Source of the DNA: Bacteroidaceae bacterium
Lineage (GTDB): Bacteria; Bacteroidota; Bacteroidia; Bacteroidales; Bacteroidaceae
Reading direction: 5' to 3'
Assembly: GCA_017408685.1 (NCBI GenBank)
Contig: JAFQUE010000019.1
Location: forward strand, 1-33,053
DNA: 33,053 bases
In this document: piece by piece, positions 22,307-30,689 of the stretch
Layout: each line of letters starts with the position of its first letter
Position numbering within the stretch: the stretch's first letter is position 1
Made by a program: the position numbers and the translations under genes
The notes under the pieces: model-generated
What the model was told of the DNA's origin: nothing
Database searches by the model: none
The model's input: only the letters and a program-made list of their open reading frames with translations

Positions 22307-22338
22307 CAAATATACAAGCACTTTATATTTTGTGCAAA
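22307..22338 (-). promoter_or_regulatory. Promoter for perR-rbr
   Basis: On the minus strand TTTG (22335-22338), 20 bases and TATATTTG (22307-22314), followed by C, are a near-ideal Bacteroidetes promoter. The predicted start is at or just inside the first possible ATG, which argues for a downstream start codon. A second TACCTTTG -7-like match on the same strand at 22497-22504 lacks a -33 element. Confidence 0.75.
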
Positions 22339-22524
22339 TTTTTTAATGCTTTTTTTGTATGAAAAATCGCAGAAATTGCAATTATCTTAGAATTAAACGG
22401 TTATTCAGATTGCTTGGAAATTGGGTAACGAGATAGCAACCGTTCGTATTTCTGAGTTCCTCATTGTTATGTTCCAATGTGATAACTCTGATGGCACAAA
22501 GGTAAGAATGCGGTTTGAGGATAC
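22339..22524. other. Gene-free gap between perR and the ABC-F promoter
   Basis: No credible gene is seen in this part of the gap. On its minus strand it holds CTCAGAAATA (22447-22456) and GAACGGTTGC (22436-22445), a motif pair that recurs in the gap near 32.8 kb. It also holds a lone minus-strand TACCTTTG at 22497-22504. Confidence 0.6.
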
Positions 22525-22555
22525 TTGCATTTTTCGCTGCAAAAGAGTACCTTTG
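22525..22555 (+). promoter_or_regulatory. Promoter for the ABC-F gene
   Basis: TTG (22525-22527), 20 bases and TACCTTTG (22548-22555), followed by C, match the Bacteroidetes consensus. The leader to the ABC-F start would be about 125 bases. Confidence 0.7.
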
Positions 22556-22570
22556 CGACCCAAGGTCGCA
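22554..22570. promoter_or_regulatory. Small inverted repeat at the ABC-F transcription start
   Basis: TGCGACC and GGTCGCA are exact 7-base arms with a CAA spacer. The left arm begins inside the -7 element, as with the larger repeat at the parA promoter. A DNA operator or a hairpin at the very 5' end of the RNA are both possible. Confidence 0.4.
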
Positions 22571-22686
22571 GAAAAGGGGAATTGGAGTTTGCGGTTTAAT
22601 ACGGAATGGTTTATAGGGCAGTTGCAATACTGAACATTAAACACTAAACACTCCTCCCATTTACACATTATATAATATATAGGATT

Positions 22687-24618
22687 TTGCTTTCGATAGA
22701 CAACATAAGAGTAGACTTCGGTGGAACAAACCTGTTCCATGACGTAAGTTTCATCATAAACAAACGTGACAGGATTGCGCTTGTGGGCAAGAACGGTGCC
22801 GGCAAGAGCACGCTATTGAAGATTCTTGCAGGGTCACAGTCCCCTACAGCCGGGTCAATATCAAAACCCAAGGATTTTACAATAGGTTATCTTCCGCAGG
22901 TAATGCACCACACCGACGGGCGAACAGTATATGAGGAGGCTGAACAGGCATTCGTTCATATACATGAAATGGAAGCACGTCTTGAGAGAATGAATAATGA
23001 ACTTGCCGAACGCACCGACTATGAAAGCGAGGAATACCACCAACTGATTGAAGACTACACACACCTCAACGAGCAATACACAATGATGGGCGGCAGCCAC
23101 TATGAGGCCGAAATTGAGCGTACATTGCAAGGACTGGGATTCTCGCGTACCGATTTCACCCGACCCACAGGGGAGTTCAGCGGCGGCTGGCGCATGCGCA
23201 TCGAACTGGCGAAACTGCTGTTGCAGCACCCCGATATACTGCTGCTTGACGAGCCGACGAACCACCTTGATATAGAAAGCATACAGTGGTTGGAACAGTT
23301 CCTGGCCCGCAGCAGCAATGCCGTACTCCTTGTGAGCCATGACCGTGCCTTCCTCAATGCAGTCACCAACCGCACAATAGAAATCTCCTGCGGCAGAATC
23401 TATGACTACAAACTGCCCTATGACAAATTTATGGAGGCACGCAAAGAGCGTCGCGAACAGCAACTGCGTGCCTATGAGAACCAGCAGAAGGAGATTGCCG
23501 ACACAAAGGAGTTCATAGAGAGATTCCGCTACAAGCCCACTAAAGCAGTGCAGGTACAGAGCCGTATAAAACAACTCGAGAAAATGGTTCCCATAGAGAT
23601 TGACGAGGAGGACACAAGCCGCCTGCGACTCAAGTTTGCGCCTGCGACACGCAGCGGCAACTACCCTGTCATATGCGAGGATACAACCAAGAGTTTCGGC
23701 AACCACACAGTGTTCAGTGGTGTAAACTTTACAATAAACCGCGGTGAAAAGGTTGCTTTTGTAGGACGTAACGGCGAAGGAAAAACAACCCTCGTGCGCT
23801 GCATATTGGGAGAACTTGACTTTGAAGGCAAAATAACAATAGGACACAATGTCGAGACAGCATATTTTGCACAGCACGAGGCACAGTTGCTTGACGAAAA
23901 CCTCACCGTTTTCCAGACAATAGACAATGTCGCCACAGGCGACATACGCCTGCGCATACGCGATATCCTGGGCGCATTCATGTTCGGCGGCGAGGCTTCG
24001 GACAAACCGGTAAAGGTGCTGTCGGGCGGCGAGAGAAGTCGTTTGGCAATGATTCGTCTGTTGCTCCGGCAGATGAACCTTCTCATCCTTGACGAGCCTA
24101 CCAACCACCTTGATATGCAGTCAAAAGATGTGCTCAAAGAGGCCATACGCGACTTTGACGGTACCGTGATAGTCGTGAGTCATGACCGAGAGTTCCTTGA
24201 CGGACTTGTGACAAAAGTCTATGAGTTCGGCGACGGCAAGGTACGCGAACATTTGGGAGGCATATACGACTACCTCGCAACCAAGAATGCAAGCAACATA
24301 AACGAAGCACTTTCACTCGCCAAAAGTCCCACACAGGCAACCGAGACACCCAAACCGGCAAACGAGAACAGACTCAGTTACGAAGCCGAGAAACAGTTGC
24401 AGAAACAGCGCCGCAAACTTGAAAAGCAAGTCGAAGATAACGAGAAAGCAATAAACGAACTCGAAGGAGCAATTGCCGCACTCGAAGCACTCATGAGCAC
24501 TGTCGAGGGCAGCACACAGGAAAACTTCACCAAATATGCAGCCCTGAAGAAACAACTTGACGACACTGTCAACGAATGGGAGAGAAGCATGGAGGAACTG
24601 GAGAATATAAACCAATAA
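22687..24618 (+). CDS. ABC-F family ATPase (ribosome-associated)
   Basis: This 643-residue protein has two ABC domains and no membrane segment. Domain 1 has Walker A GKNGAGKST (34-42), signature FSGGWRMR and LLLDEPTNHLD. Domain 2 has Walker A GRNGEGKTT (360-368), signature LSGGERSR and LILDEPTNHLD. The inter-domain linker and a C-terminal Lys/Glu-rich coiled coil of about 90 residues are typical of the Uup/EttA/YbiT group, which act on ribosomes. The start is the TTG at 22687 (MLSIDNIRVDFGG), preceded by AGGA; family members begin at this point and no ATG exists nearby. Whether it is a housekeeping translation factor or an antibiotic-resistance type cannot be told. The M13 peptidase follows after 4 bases. 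Confidence 0.93.
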   Translation: MLSIDNIRVDFGGTNLFHDVSFIINKRDRIALVGKNGAGKSTLLKILAGSQSPTAGSISKPKDFTIGYLPQVMHHTDGRTVYEEAEQAFVHIHEMEARLERMNNELAERTDYESEEYHQLIEDYTHLNEQYTMMGGSHYEAEIERTLQGLGFSRTDFTRPTGEFSGGWRMRIELAKLLLQHPDILLLDEPTNHLDIESIQWLEQFLARSSNAVLLVSHDRAFLNAVTNRTIEISCGRIYDYKLPYDKFMEARKERREQQLRAYENQQKEIADTKEFIERFRYKPTKAVQVQSRIKQLEKMVPIEIDEEDTSRLRLKFAPATRSGNYPVICEDTTKSFGNHTVFSGVNFTINRGEKVAFVGRNGEGKTTLVRCILGELDFEGKITIGHNVETAYFAQHEAQLLDENLTVFQTIDNVATGDIRLRIRDILGAFMFGGEASDKPVKVLSGGERSRLAMIRLLLRQMNLLILDEPTNHLDMQSKDVLKEAIRDFDGTVIVVSHDREFLDGLVTKVYEFGDGKVREHLGGIYDYLATKNASNINEALSLAKSPTQATETPKPANENRLSYEAEKQLQKQRRKLEKQVEDNEKAINELEGAIAALEALMSTVEGSTQENFTKYAALKKQLDDTVNEWERSMEELENINQ

Positions 24619-24622
24619 GAAT

Positions 24623-26647
24623 ATGAGAAAATTATTTATCTGCGCAGCCATGCTGTTAGGTCTTGGCGCGTGCACAACAAAAGAGAGTATGGATTCAAAA
24701 CTGTTGACAAATCTTGACACGACACAGGAACCGGGAACCGATTTCTTCCAGTATGCAACCGGCGGCTGGCAGAACGCGAACCCCATGACCGACGAATATT
24801 CACGCTATGGCCAGTTCGACGCTCTGCGTGAGAAAAGCAAGGAACAACTGAAAGACCTTGTCCTTGAGCAGGCGGCACAAAAGAGCGAACCTGGCAGCAA
24901 TGCACAGAAAGTAGGTGACCTTTACAATATTGTAATGGACAGCACACGCCGCAATGCCGAGGGTACCGCACCCGTAAAGAGATACATGGATGAGGTTGCT
25001 TCACTCAAGACAAAGGGTGAGATTATACCGCTCCTTGCAAGAAACTACCGGGTAGGAATCGGCGGTTTCTTCGGAACATATATCGGTACCGACATAATGG
25101 ACAGCAACAGCAACCAGCTCGGTATTTATCAGGGCGGTACATCGCTCCCCGAAAAGGAGTACTACAGCGACACGGATGAAAATTCGGCCAACATACGTGC
25201 GAAGTATCAGGAGTACATCGTAAACATGTTCAAACTCCATGGTTTCACAGCAGAAGAGGCACAACAGAAGATGAATGCAGTGATGGCAATTGAGACACGC
25301 CTTGCCGCAAAACACCTCAGCCGTGTAGAGCGCCGTAATCCGCTCAACAGTTACCACAAGATGACATATGCCGAACTGAAGAACACCGTACCCGGCATTG
25401 ATTGGGACACATATTACAGCATTCTGGGCATTGAGGGTATTGAGACAGTGAACCTTGCACACCCCGAAGCCATAAAGGAGGTTGCAGCAATAATCGACGA
25501 CACCCCGATGGACAACCTCAAGGCCTATCTTGAGTGGAAAGTCATCCGTTCCACATCCAATGAACTCAGCGACGCCCTCGAGGCCGAAACATTCGCTTTC
25601 TACGGCACAGTACTCAGCGGCAAGAAGGTGCAGCAGCCGCGTTGGAAGCGCGCCCTTGACGCTGTAAACGGTTCATTAGGCGACATTATCGGCGAACTGT
25701 ACGTTGCAAAGCACTTCCCCCCCGCTGCCAAAGAGCGCATGACACAACTTGTGAAGAACCTGCAGGTTGCACTTGGCGAGCGCATTGACGCACAGGAGTG
25801 GATGAGCGCGGAGACGAAGAAAGCCGCACATGAGAAACTTAATACCTTTACAGTGAAAATAGGTTACCCCGACAAATGGGACGACTACAGCAAACTCACC
25901 ATTGACCCGACTATGAGTTATGCCGATATCTGCCGCAGCATGTCGGAATTCGGTTGGCAGAAGCACATCGACGAGAAGTGGGGCAAACCGGTTGACCGCG
26001 AGGAGTGGCACATGACACCGCAGACTGTGAATGCATACTACAACCCAACAACAAACGAAATCTGCTTCCCTGCTGGTATACTGCAATACCCATTCTTTGA
26101 CATGGAGGAGGATGACGCATTCAACTACGGTGCAATAGGCGTTGTAATCGGTCATGAGATGACCCACGGTTTCGATGACCAAGGCCGCCAGTTCGACAAG
26201 GACGGAAACTTCGCTAACTGGTGGACCGATGAAGACGCAGCAAAATTCAACGAGCGCACTCAGGTTATAGTTGATTTCTTCGACAAGATTGAAGTTCTCC
26301 CCGGCCTCAATGCAAACGGCAAACTCACTCTCGGCGAGAACATTGCCGACCACGGCGGCCTCATGATTGCCATGCAGGCATTCAAGAATGCGACAAAGGA
26401 TAATCCGCTGCCCATTATTGGCGGTTTCACTCCCGAGCAACGTTTCTACCTCTCTTATTCAGGCGTGTGGGCAGGCCACGTGCGCGATGAAGAAATCCGC
26501 AACCTCACCAAGAGCGATGTTCACTCGCTTTCACGCTGGAGAGTAAACGGCACACTGCCTCACATTGACGACTGGTACACAGCATTCGGAATCACAGAGG
26601 AGAGCCCGATGTTCGTACCCGCCGAAGAGCGCCTGAAGATTTGGTAA
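24623..26647 (+). CDS. M13 (neprilysin/PepO) family zinc endopeptidase lipoprotein
   Basis: A lipoprotein signal ends in LGAC (Cys17), so it is anchored in the envelope. The 674 residues fit the family. The zinc site HEMTH gives His511, catalytic Glu512 and His515; Glu572 in ENIADHGG is the third ligand, with Asp576 conserved. The family-typical NAYYNP segment, which binds the peptide backbone, is at NAYYNPTTNEICFPAGIL (shown in part). The C-terminus ends KIW, near the conserved Trp. These enzymes cleave short peptides. The 4-base gap to the ABC-F gene implies one transcript. The role is probably peptide turnover at the cell surface or periplasm; the substrate is unknown. Confidence 0.94.
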   Translation: MRKLFICAAMLLGLGACTTKESMDSKLLTNLDTTQEPGTDFFQYATGGWQNANPMTDEYSRYGQFDALREKSKEQLKDLVLEQAAQKSEPGSNAQKVGDLYNIVMDSTRRNAEGTAPVKRYMDEVASLKTKGEIIPLLARNYRVGIGGFFGTYIGTDIMDSNSNQLGIYQGGTSLPEKEYYSDTDENSANIRAKYQEYIVNMFKLHGFTAEEAQQKMNAVMAIETRLAAKHLSRVERRNPLNSYHKMTYAELKNTVPGIDWDTYYSILGIEGIETVNLAHPEAIKEVAAIIDDTPMDNLKAYLEWKVIRSTSNELSDALEAETFAFYGTVLSGKKVQQPRWKRALDAVNGSLGDIIGELYVAKHFPPAAKERMTQLVKNLQVALGERIDAQEWMSAETKKAAHEKLNTFTVKIGYPDKWDDYSKLTIDPTMSYADICRSMSEFGWQKHIDEKWGKPVDREEWHMTPQTVNAYYNPTTNEICFPAGILQYPFFDMEEDDAFNYGAIGVVIGHEMTHGFDDQGRQFDKDGNFANWWTDEDAAKFNERTQVIVDFFDKIEVLPGLNANGKLTLGENIADHGGLMIAMQAFKNATKDNPLPIIGGFTPEQRFYLSYSGVWAGHVRDEEIRNLTKSDVHSLSRWRVNGTLPHIDDWYTAFGITEESPMFVPAEERLKIW

Positions 26648-26678
26648 AATAAAAAAGGAAAAAGAAGAAAGGAGAAAC

Positions 26679-26713
26679 TTTCACCTTTCACTTTTCACTT
26701 TTCACCTTTCACT
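26679..26713 (+). repeat. Five tandem heptamers TTTCACY before metA
   Basis: Five direct copies of TTTCAC plus C or T (order C, T, T, C, T) run without a break. They end 7 bases before the metA ATG, where the ribosome-binding site would be. A 27-base purine-only tract (26651-26677) lies immediately upstream and partly complements the repeat, so a weak stem or a purine-pyrimidine structure is possible. Copy-number change would alter spacing, not the reading frame. Confidence 0.85.
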
Positions 26714-26720
26714 TTATACA

Positions 26721-27596
26721 ATGCCAATAAAAGTACCGGTCGGTTTACCGGCCCTGCAAGCAGTCATTGACGAAGGAAACGCGGTAGAGGTCCTTGAAAG
26801 ACCTACCGCGCACACTCTTCGTGTGGCACTGCTCAACATAATGCCGATGAAGGAGACCACCGAGGCCGACTTCATACGCCTGCTTGCCGCCACAGGAGAG
26901 GAGATTGAACTCACACTGATGAAATTGGACACACATACACCCAAGCATGCAAGTCCCGAGCACATGAACCGGTTCTACCGCGGGTTCAAAGAACTCAAAA
27001 ACGAGCATTTCGATGGGTTGATAATAACCGGCGCACCAATTGAGAAGATTGAGTACGAAGAGGTCACCTATTGGCCGGAACTATGCACAATCTTCAATTG
27101 GGCAAGAGAACATGTGACCTCTACCCTGTTCATCTGCTGGGCTGCACAGGCCGGGCTCTACCAAAAATTCGGCATACAGAAGTATCTGCTCCCCAAAAAG
27201 ATGTTCGGCATATTCCCGCATAGCATAGCACGCCCCGACATACCACTCTTTAACGGTTTAGACAGTACAATTTACGTGCCTCACAGCCGCCACACCGAAC
27301 TGAAGCGTGAGGACATTGTTGCATGCAAGAAGATTGAACTGCTATCGGAAAGCGAAATCTCGGGAGTATATATAATGCATGAAAAGGAAACGCGGGACTT
27401 TTTCATTACAGGACACTCCGAGTATGCACTATACACACTCGACGGCGAATACAAACGTGATGTGTCAAAGGGATTGCCCATTGAACTGCCGCTGAACTAC
27501 TACCGCGACAATGACCCCGCCAAAGAACCGGTAAACCTGTGGCAGCACACGGCACGCAGGCTGTTCGGCAACTGGCTGAAGTATTATTGCAAATGA
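26721..27596 (+). CDS. metA: Homoserine O-acyltransferase MetA (predicted acetyl-CoA specific)
   Basis: The 291-residue protein aligns end to end with the MetA/HTS family of the class I glutaminase-like fold. Cys139 (FICWAAQAGLY) is the nucleophile; His and Glu of GHSEY complete the site. MPIKVPVGLPA at the start and NYYRDND near the end are typical. It acylates homoserine, the first committed step of methionine synthesis. In the loop ITGAPIEK the residue after GAPI is Glu108. In this family Glu at that place goes with acetyl-CoA, and Gly with succinyl-CoA, so acetyl-homoserine is predicted. It follows the M13 gene after a 73-base gap with no clear promoter and a heptamer repeat. Confidence 0.95.
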   Translation: MPIKVPVGLPALQAVIDEGNAVEVLERPTAHTLRVALLNIMPMKETTEADFIRLLAATGEEIELTLMKLDTHTPKHASPEHMNRFYRGFKELKNEHFDGLIITGAPIEKIEYEEVTYWPELCTIFNWAREHVTSTLFICWAAQAGLYQKFGIQKYLLPKKMFGIFPHSIARPDIPLFNGLDSTIYVPHSRHTELKREDIVACKKIELLSESEISGVYIMHEKETRDFFITGHSEYALYTLDGEYKRDVSKGLPIELPLNYYRDNDPAKEPVNLWQHTARRLFGNWLKYYCK

Positions 27597-27632
27597 ATAT
27601 GGCGACCCTTTGGTCGCCATATTCATTTGCAA
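27587..27632. terminator. Perfect 21-base hairpin overlapping the metA stop
   Basis: The left arm (27587-27607) contains the last codons and TGA stop of metA; the right arm (27612-27632) is its exact complement, with a 4-base loop. The core is ATGGCGACC/GGTCGCCAT. It separates convergent metA and sppA. No strong T-run follows on the plus strand. Confidence 0.8.
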
Positions 27633-27644
27633 TAACGTTTACTT

Positions 27645-29411
27645 TTATCTTATAACAAGTTCAAACGGCATACGCGCCTGAATGGGGGCTGCATTCTTGA
27701 CATTACGGACAAACCTGATAAAATCATAGTATTCGCCCATTGCCTTGTGGACAGCACTCTCCATGTAGTCCTTCTCATCACCTTCGAGGAGTTCAGTCAT
27801 GAAGTCTGTTACTTCGGGATAAGATTTCACGACATACTCACCCAGACCGGCCCTCTGCGCAGCAATGCCGATAGCCTTGTCAAGGTCGCCAATCTCATCC
27901 ACAAGACCCAGTTCCTTGGCCTTGTTTCCGGTCCACACACGCCCCTGACCAATCTTGTCAATCTCCTCTATGCTCATGTTTCGGCCCTCGGCACAACGCT
28001 CCAGGAACAGGGCGTAACCGTCATTGACATAGTTCTGCATTATGGCACTCTCTTCGGACCTGAAAGTACGTGAGAGGGAGCCCATATCGGCAAGTCTGTT
28101 GGTCTTCACGACATCGAAGTCAAGGCCAATCTTCTCTTTCAGCAGATTCTCGGCAACAGGGAACATGCCAAAAATGCCGATAGAGCCTGTAAGGGTCGTG
28201 CTGTTGGCAACAATACAGTCCGCCGCGCATGAGATGTAATAACCACCTGACGCAGCATAGTCGCCCATTGAGACAATCACAGGCTTGGCAGCCTTGAGCA
28301 AAACAACCTCGCGCCATATCTGTTCCGAACCGTAGGCACTGCCACCCGTAGAGTTCACGCGAAGAACTACTGCCTTTACATCGGGGTCCTCACGCAGTTC
28401 GCGCAGTTCCTTTATGACCTTCTTCGAGTTTATACCCTCATCCGGAGAAGAAGAACCGTCAATATCTCCTACTGCATAATATACGGCAATCTTTGCTTTG
28501 TCTGTTTCGGTGAGGAGGTTGTCTGCCTTTATCTTCTCCTTTACATCCTCCAATGTGGTAATCGCCAATTTACCGTCATTGCCTGCACCGACAAGAGTTT
28601 TCAGATAATCCAGTACACCATCCTTGTAAAGCAGAGTGTCGGCCAACCCGCACTCCACATACTCCTCGGCCTGGCAAAGGTCCATATATCTGTCGGCATA
28701 CTCATTCAATTTCCCGGCCTCAATGCCACGCGACTGCGATACTGCATTTACAATATCGTTCCAGATAGAAGCGATATACTCGGAAACCTGCTCGCGGTTG
28801 GCGTCGCTCATCTCAGTTGCAATGAACGGCTCCACAGCCGACTTGTATGTTCCCACCTTGAATATCTGCATTTCAACGCCCACTTTTTCAAGAAGGTCCT
28901 TGAAGAATATCGGCTGGGCTGCCAGACCATGCCATGAGATACTGCCCTCTGGGTTCACAACAACTTTGTCTGCAACTGAGGCCAGGTAATAGAGCCACTG
29001 CGAATACTGGTCACCGTAAGCCACCACGAATTTTCCGCTTTCCTTGAACGATTCAAGTTCGCCGCGGATTTCCTCAAGTGAAGCAAACTCAATCTCCATA
29101 GTACCTGCCTGCAGGTAAATACCCTTGATGTCAGGGTTCCTCTTTGCCTCCTTGATGGAAGCAATTATATCCTCAAGCCCATATGACTTCATCTCATCAT
29201 CCATGAGCGAAGCAAAGGGGTTTTCATCGGCACGTTCGCCGAATGTACCGCTGAGTTCCAACATAAGTACCGAATTCTCTTTTATTCCTTCGTTTTCATT
29301 ACCCATTGAGGCTACAGAACCTATCAATGAGAACAACACGAATATAAACAGAAAACCGGCAATGAAAATACCGGCCAGACATGCCAGCATTGTTTTAACA
29401 AAAGGTTTCAT
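27645..29411 (-). CDS. sppA: Signal peptide peptidase SppA, 67K type
   Basis: ATG 29411 gives a basic start and one membrane helix (about 8-32); the longer frame to 29492 would run into the upstream rhodanese gene. The 588 residues hold two Clp-like protease domains, as in E. coli SppA. The catalytic Lys190 (GTYKSAVEPF) lies in the first and the nucleophile Ser388 (DYAASGGYYIS) in the second, nearly the same separation as in E. coli. LTGSIGIFGMF is typical. It degrades cleaved signal peptides in the inner membrane. It is the last gene of a leftward run, 28 bases after the rhodanese gene. Confidence 0.95.
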   Translation of the reverse strand: MKPFVKTMLACLAGIFIAGFLFIFVLFSLIGSVASMGNENEGIKENSVLMLELSGTFGERADENPFASLMDDEMKSYGLEDIIASIKEAKRNPDIKGIYLQAGTMEIEFASLEEIRGELESFKESGKFVVAYGDQYSQWLYYLASVADKVVVNPEGSISWHGLAAQPIFFKDLLEKVGVEMQIFKVGTYKSAVEPFIATEMSDANREQVSEYIASIWNDIVNAVSQSRGIEAGKLNEYADRYMDLCQAEEYVECGLADTLLYKDGVLDYLKTLVGAGNDGKLAITTLEDVKEKIKADNLLTETDKAKIAVYYAVGDIDGSSSPDEGINSKKVIKELRELREDPDVKAVVLRVNSTGGSAYGSEQIWREVVLLKAAKPVIVSMGDYAASGGYYISCAADCIVANSTTLTGSIGIFGMFPVAENLLKEKIGLDFDVVKTNRLADMGSLSRTFRSEESAIMQNYVNDGYALFLERCAEGRNMSIEEIDKIGQGRVWTGNKAKELGLVDEIGDLDKAIGIAAQRAGLGEYVVKSYPEVTDFMTELLEGDEKDYMESAVHKAMGEYYDFIRFVRNVKNAAPIQARMPFELVIR

Positions 29412-29439
29412 TTTAAAAAGCAGTTTGAATTTATAAAAA

Positions 29440-29835
29440 TTATCTTCCTGACTCGACCCAGGCATTATACCCCTCATCAAGTTCAACAACATTATAACCC
29501 ATCATGGAGAGCACCTTCGCTGCGTCCTTGCTCCGGTTACCGCTGCGGCAATAGACCGCTACAGAGTATTCCTTATCCAGTTGTTCCAATGCGGTTTCTC
29601 CAAAACAGCCAGTCATCACATCAATATTGACGCTGCCGGGTATATTACCCTCCCCGAACTCCTGAGGAGTACGCACGTCAACAATCTGTACGCCCGGTTT
29701 TGATATTGAATCGGCAAAAGCCTCAACTGATACTGAATACACCTTGCCTTCGCCATGTACTTCCTTTTTAAAGGAGAATGTACATGACACCAGAGAGAAC
29801 AGCACAGACAGCAAGAAAATATATCTACATTTCAT
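29440..29835 (-). CDS. Rhodanese-domain lipoprotein
   Basis: The ATG at 29835 gives a lipoprotein signal ending LVSC (Cys18); the longer frame to 29877 has a Lys-rich extension overlapping the upstream gene. The 131-residue protein is a single rhodanese domain: VQIVDVRTPQEFGEGNIPGSVNID and the active-site loop around Cys96 (YCRSGNRS). The loop fits thiosulfate or persulfide sulfur transfer. Envelope-located single-domain rhodaneses are common in Bacteroidetes, with roles not well defined. It sits 23 bases after the SPFH gene and before sppA. Confidence 0.92.
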   Translation of the reverse strand: MKCRYIFLLSVLFSLVSCTFSFKKEVHGEGKVYSVSVEAFADSISKPGVQIVDVRTPQEFGEGNIPGSVNIDVMTGCFGETALEQLDKEYSVAVYCRSGNRSKDAAKVLSMMGYNVVELDEGYNAWVESGR

Positions 29836-29858
29836 GGTTTGTCCTTTTTTCTTTTTTA

Positions 29859-30683
29859 TTACCTTCTCACGTTCCACATCTTGCTGGTACCGTCGGCATT
29901 GAACAGCACATCAATGTTAGCACCGTTCTTTTCCTTTATAATTTCCCATGCACGCAGTTGGATGAACTGGTCGGTGGTGAGCCCCAATTCTTCCTGATAG
30001 GCCTTGTCGGCTATGGCACGCTGGCGCTCGGCAGCCTCACGCGCAACAAGCATTTCACGTTTTGATTCCTCGGTGCGCTTTGCCTGTGTTGCTGCAGCTG
30101 TCGCGTCCATCTCGGCTTTCTGACGCTCATTGGGGATTGCGCGTCCCACAACCACGTTCACTACATCAATTGGCAACTGGCCCTGCTTTGCACTTAACAT
30201 GGCAATGTAGTTCTGCATGTCATTCTTCACGAACATGTTGATTGAATCGAGCACCTCGCGGTTACTCATGAGGTCGAACGGACCATACTTTGATATGTAA
30301 CCGCGCACAGTATTGCGGTAAACCTCCTTTATTACAGAGCTGTACCAATTGACACCATAGTTCTTTACAAGCACAGGCGACATGTTGTCCTTGACCTGCA
30401 ACTGGATTTGTGTATTGAAGTCGAGCAAGGTGTTGTCGTTTGATGTAGCGTCGTCAAGGTCCTCGTCATAGGCCTGAGGAAGCATGTTCACAATCACATA
30501 ATCGGTAGAGAGCCAGGTATATTCCAAACCTGTCTCTACAGGCGTCATGTCTACACCGCCGGTACCGAATATCCAAGGTTTATGCACCTTCACACCCTCT
30601 TCACCCGCCTCGGGGGCAACAGTAGTACAACTGCCAAGCATAATACAAGAGCACAATACGCTCAATACAAAAATGTTTTTCAT
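29859..30683 (-). CDS. SPFH/Band 7 (prohibitin-like) lipoprotein
   Basis: The 274-residue protein starts with a signal ending LGSC (Cys19), so it is a lipoprotein. The SPFH domain runs from about 30 to 190 and includes YTWLSTDYVIV, NTQIQLQVKD, and KEVYRNTVRGYISKYG. An Ala/Glu/Arg-rich helix (about 190-235) provides the usual oligomerisation coiled coil. Such proteins build ring-like membrane scaffolds and often partner membrane proteases. Being a lipoprotein, it would face the periplasm rather than the cytoplasm if anchored in the inner membrane. The GntR stop lies 6 bases upstream, so it is within the same run. Function is inferred from fold only. Confidence 0.88.
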   Translation of the reverse strand: MKNIFVLSVLCSCIMLGSCTTVAPEAGEEGVKVHKPWIFGTGGVDMTPVETGLEYTWLSTDYVIVNMLPQAYDEDLDDATSNDNTLLDFNTQIQLQVKDNMSPVLVKNYGVNWYSSVIKEVYRNTVRGYISKYGPFDLMSNREVLDSINMFVKNDMQNYIAMLSAKQGQLPIDVVNVVVGRAIPNERQKAEMDATAAATQAKRTEESKREMLVAREAAERQRAIADKAYQEELGLTTDQFIQLRAWEIIKEKNGANIDVLFNADGTSKMWNVRR

Positions 30684-30689
30684 AGTAAT

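Noticed and set aside
22421-22633. 70-codon plus-strand frame in the perR/ABC-F gap
   Set aside because: It starts with TTG, has no promoter before it, and spans the well-formed ABC-F promoter.
22861-24108. 415-codon open frame opposite the ABC-F gene
   Set aside because: It lies wholly within a gene with full ABC motifs and shows no recognisable domain; it is a codon-bias shadow.
26679-26713. Possible CRISPR-like array
   Set aside because: Units are 7 bases and directly adjacent, with no spacers and no cas genes nearby.
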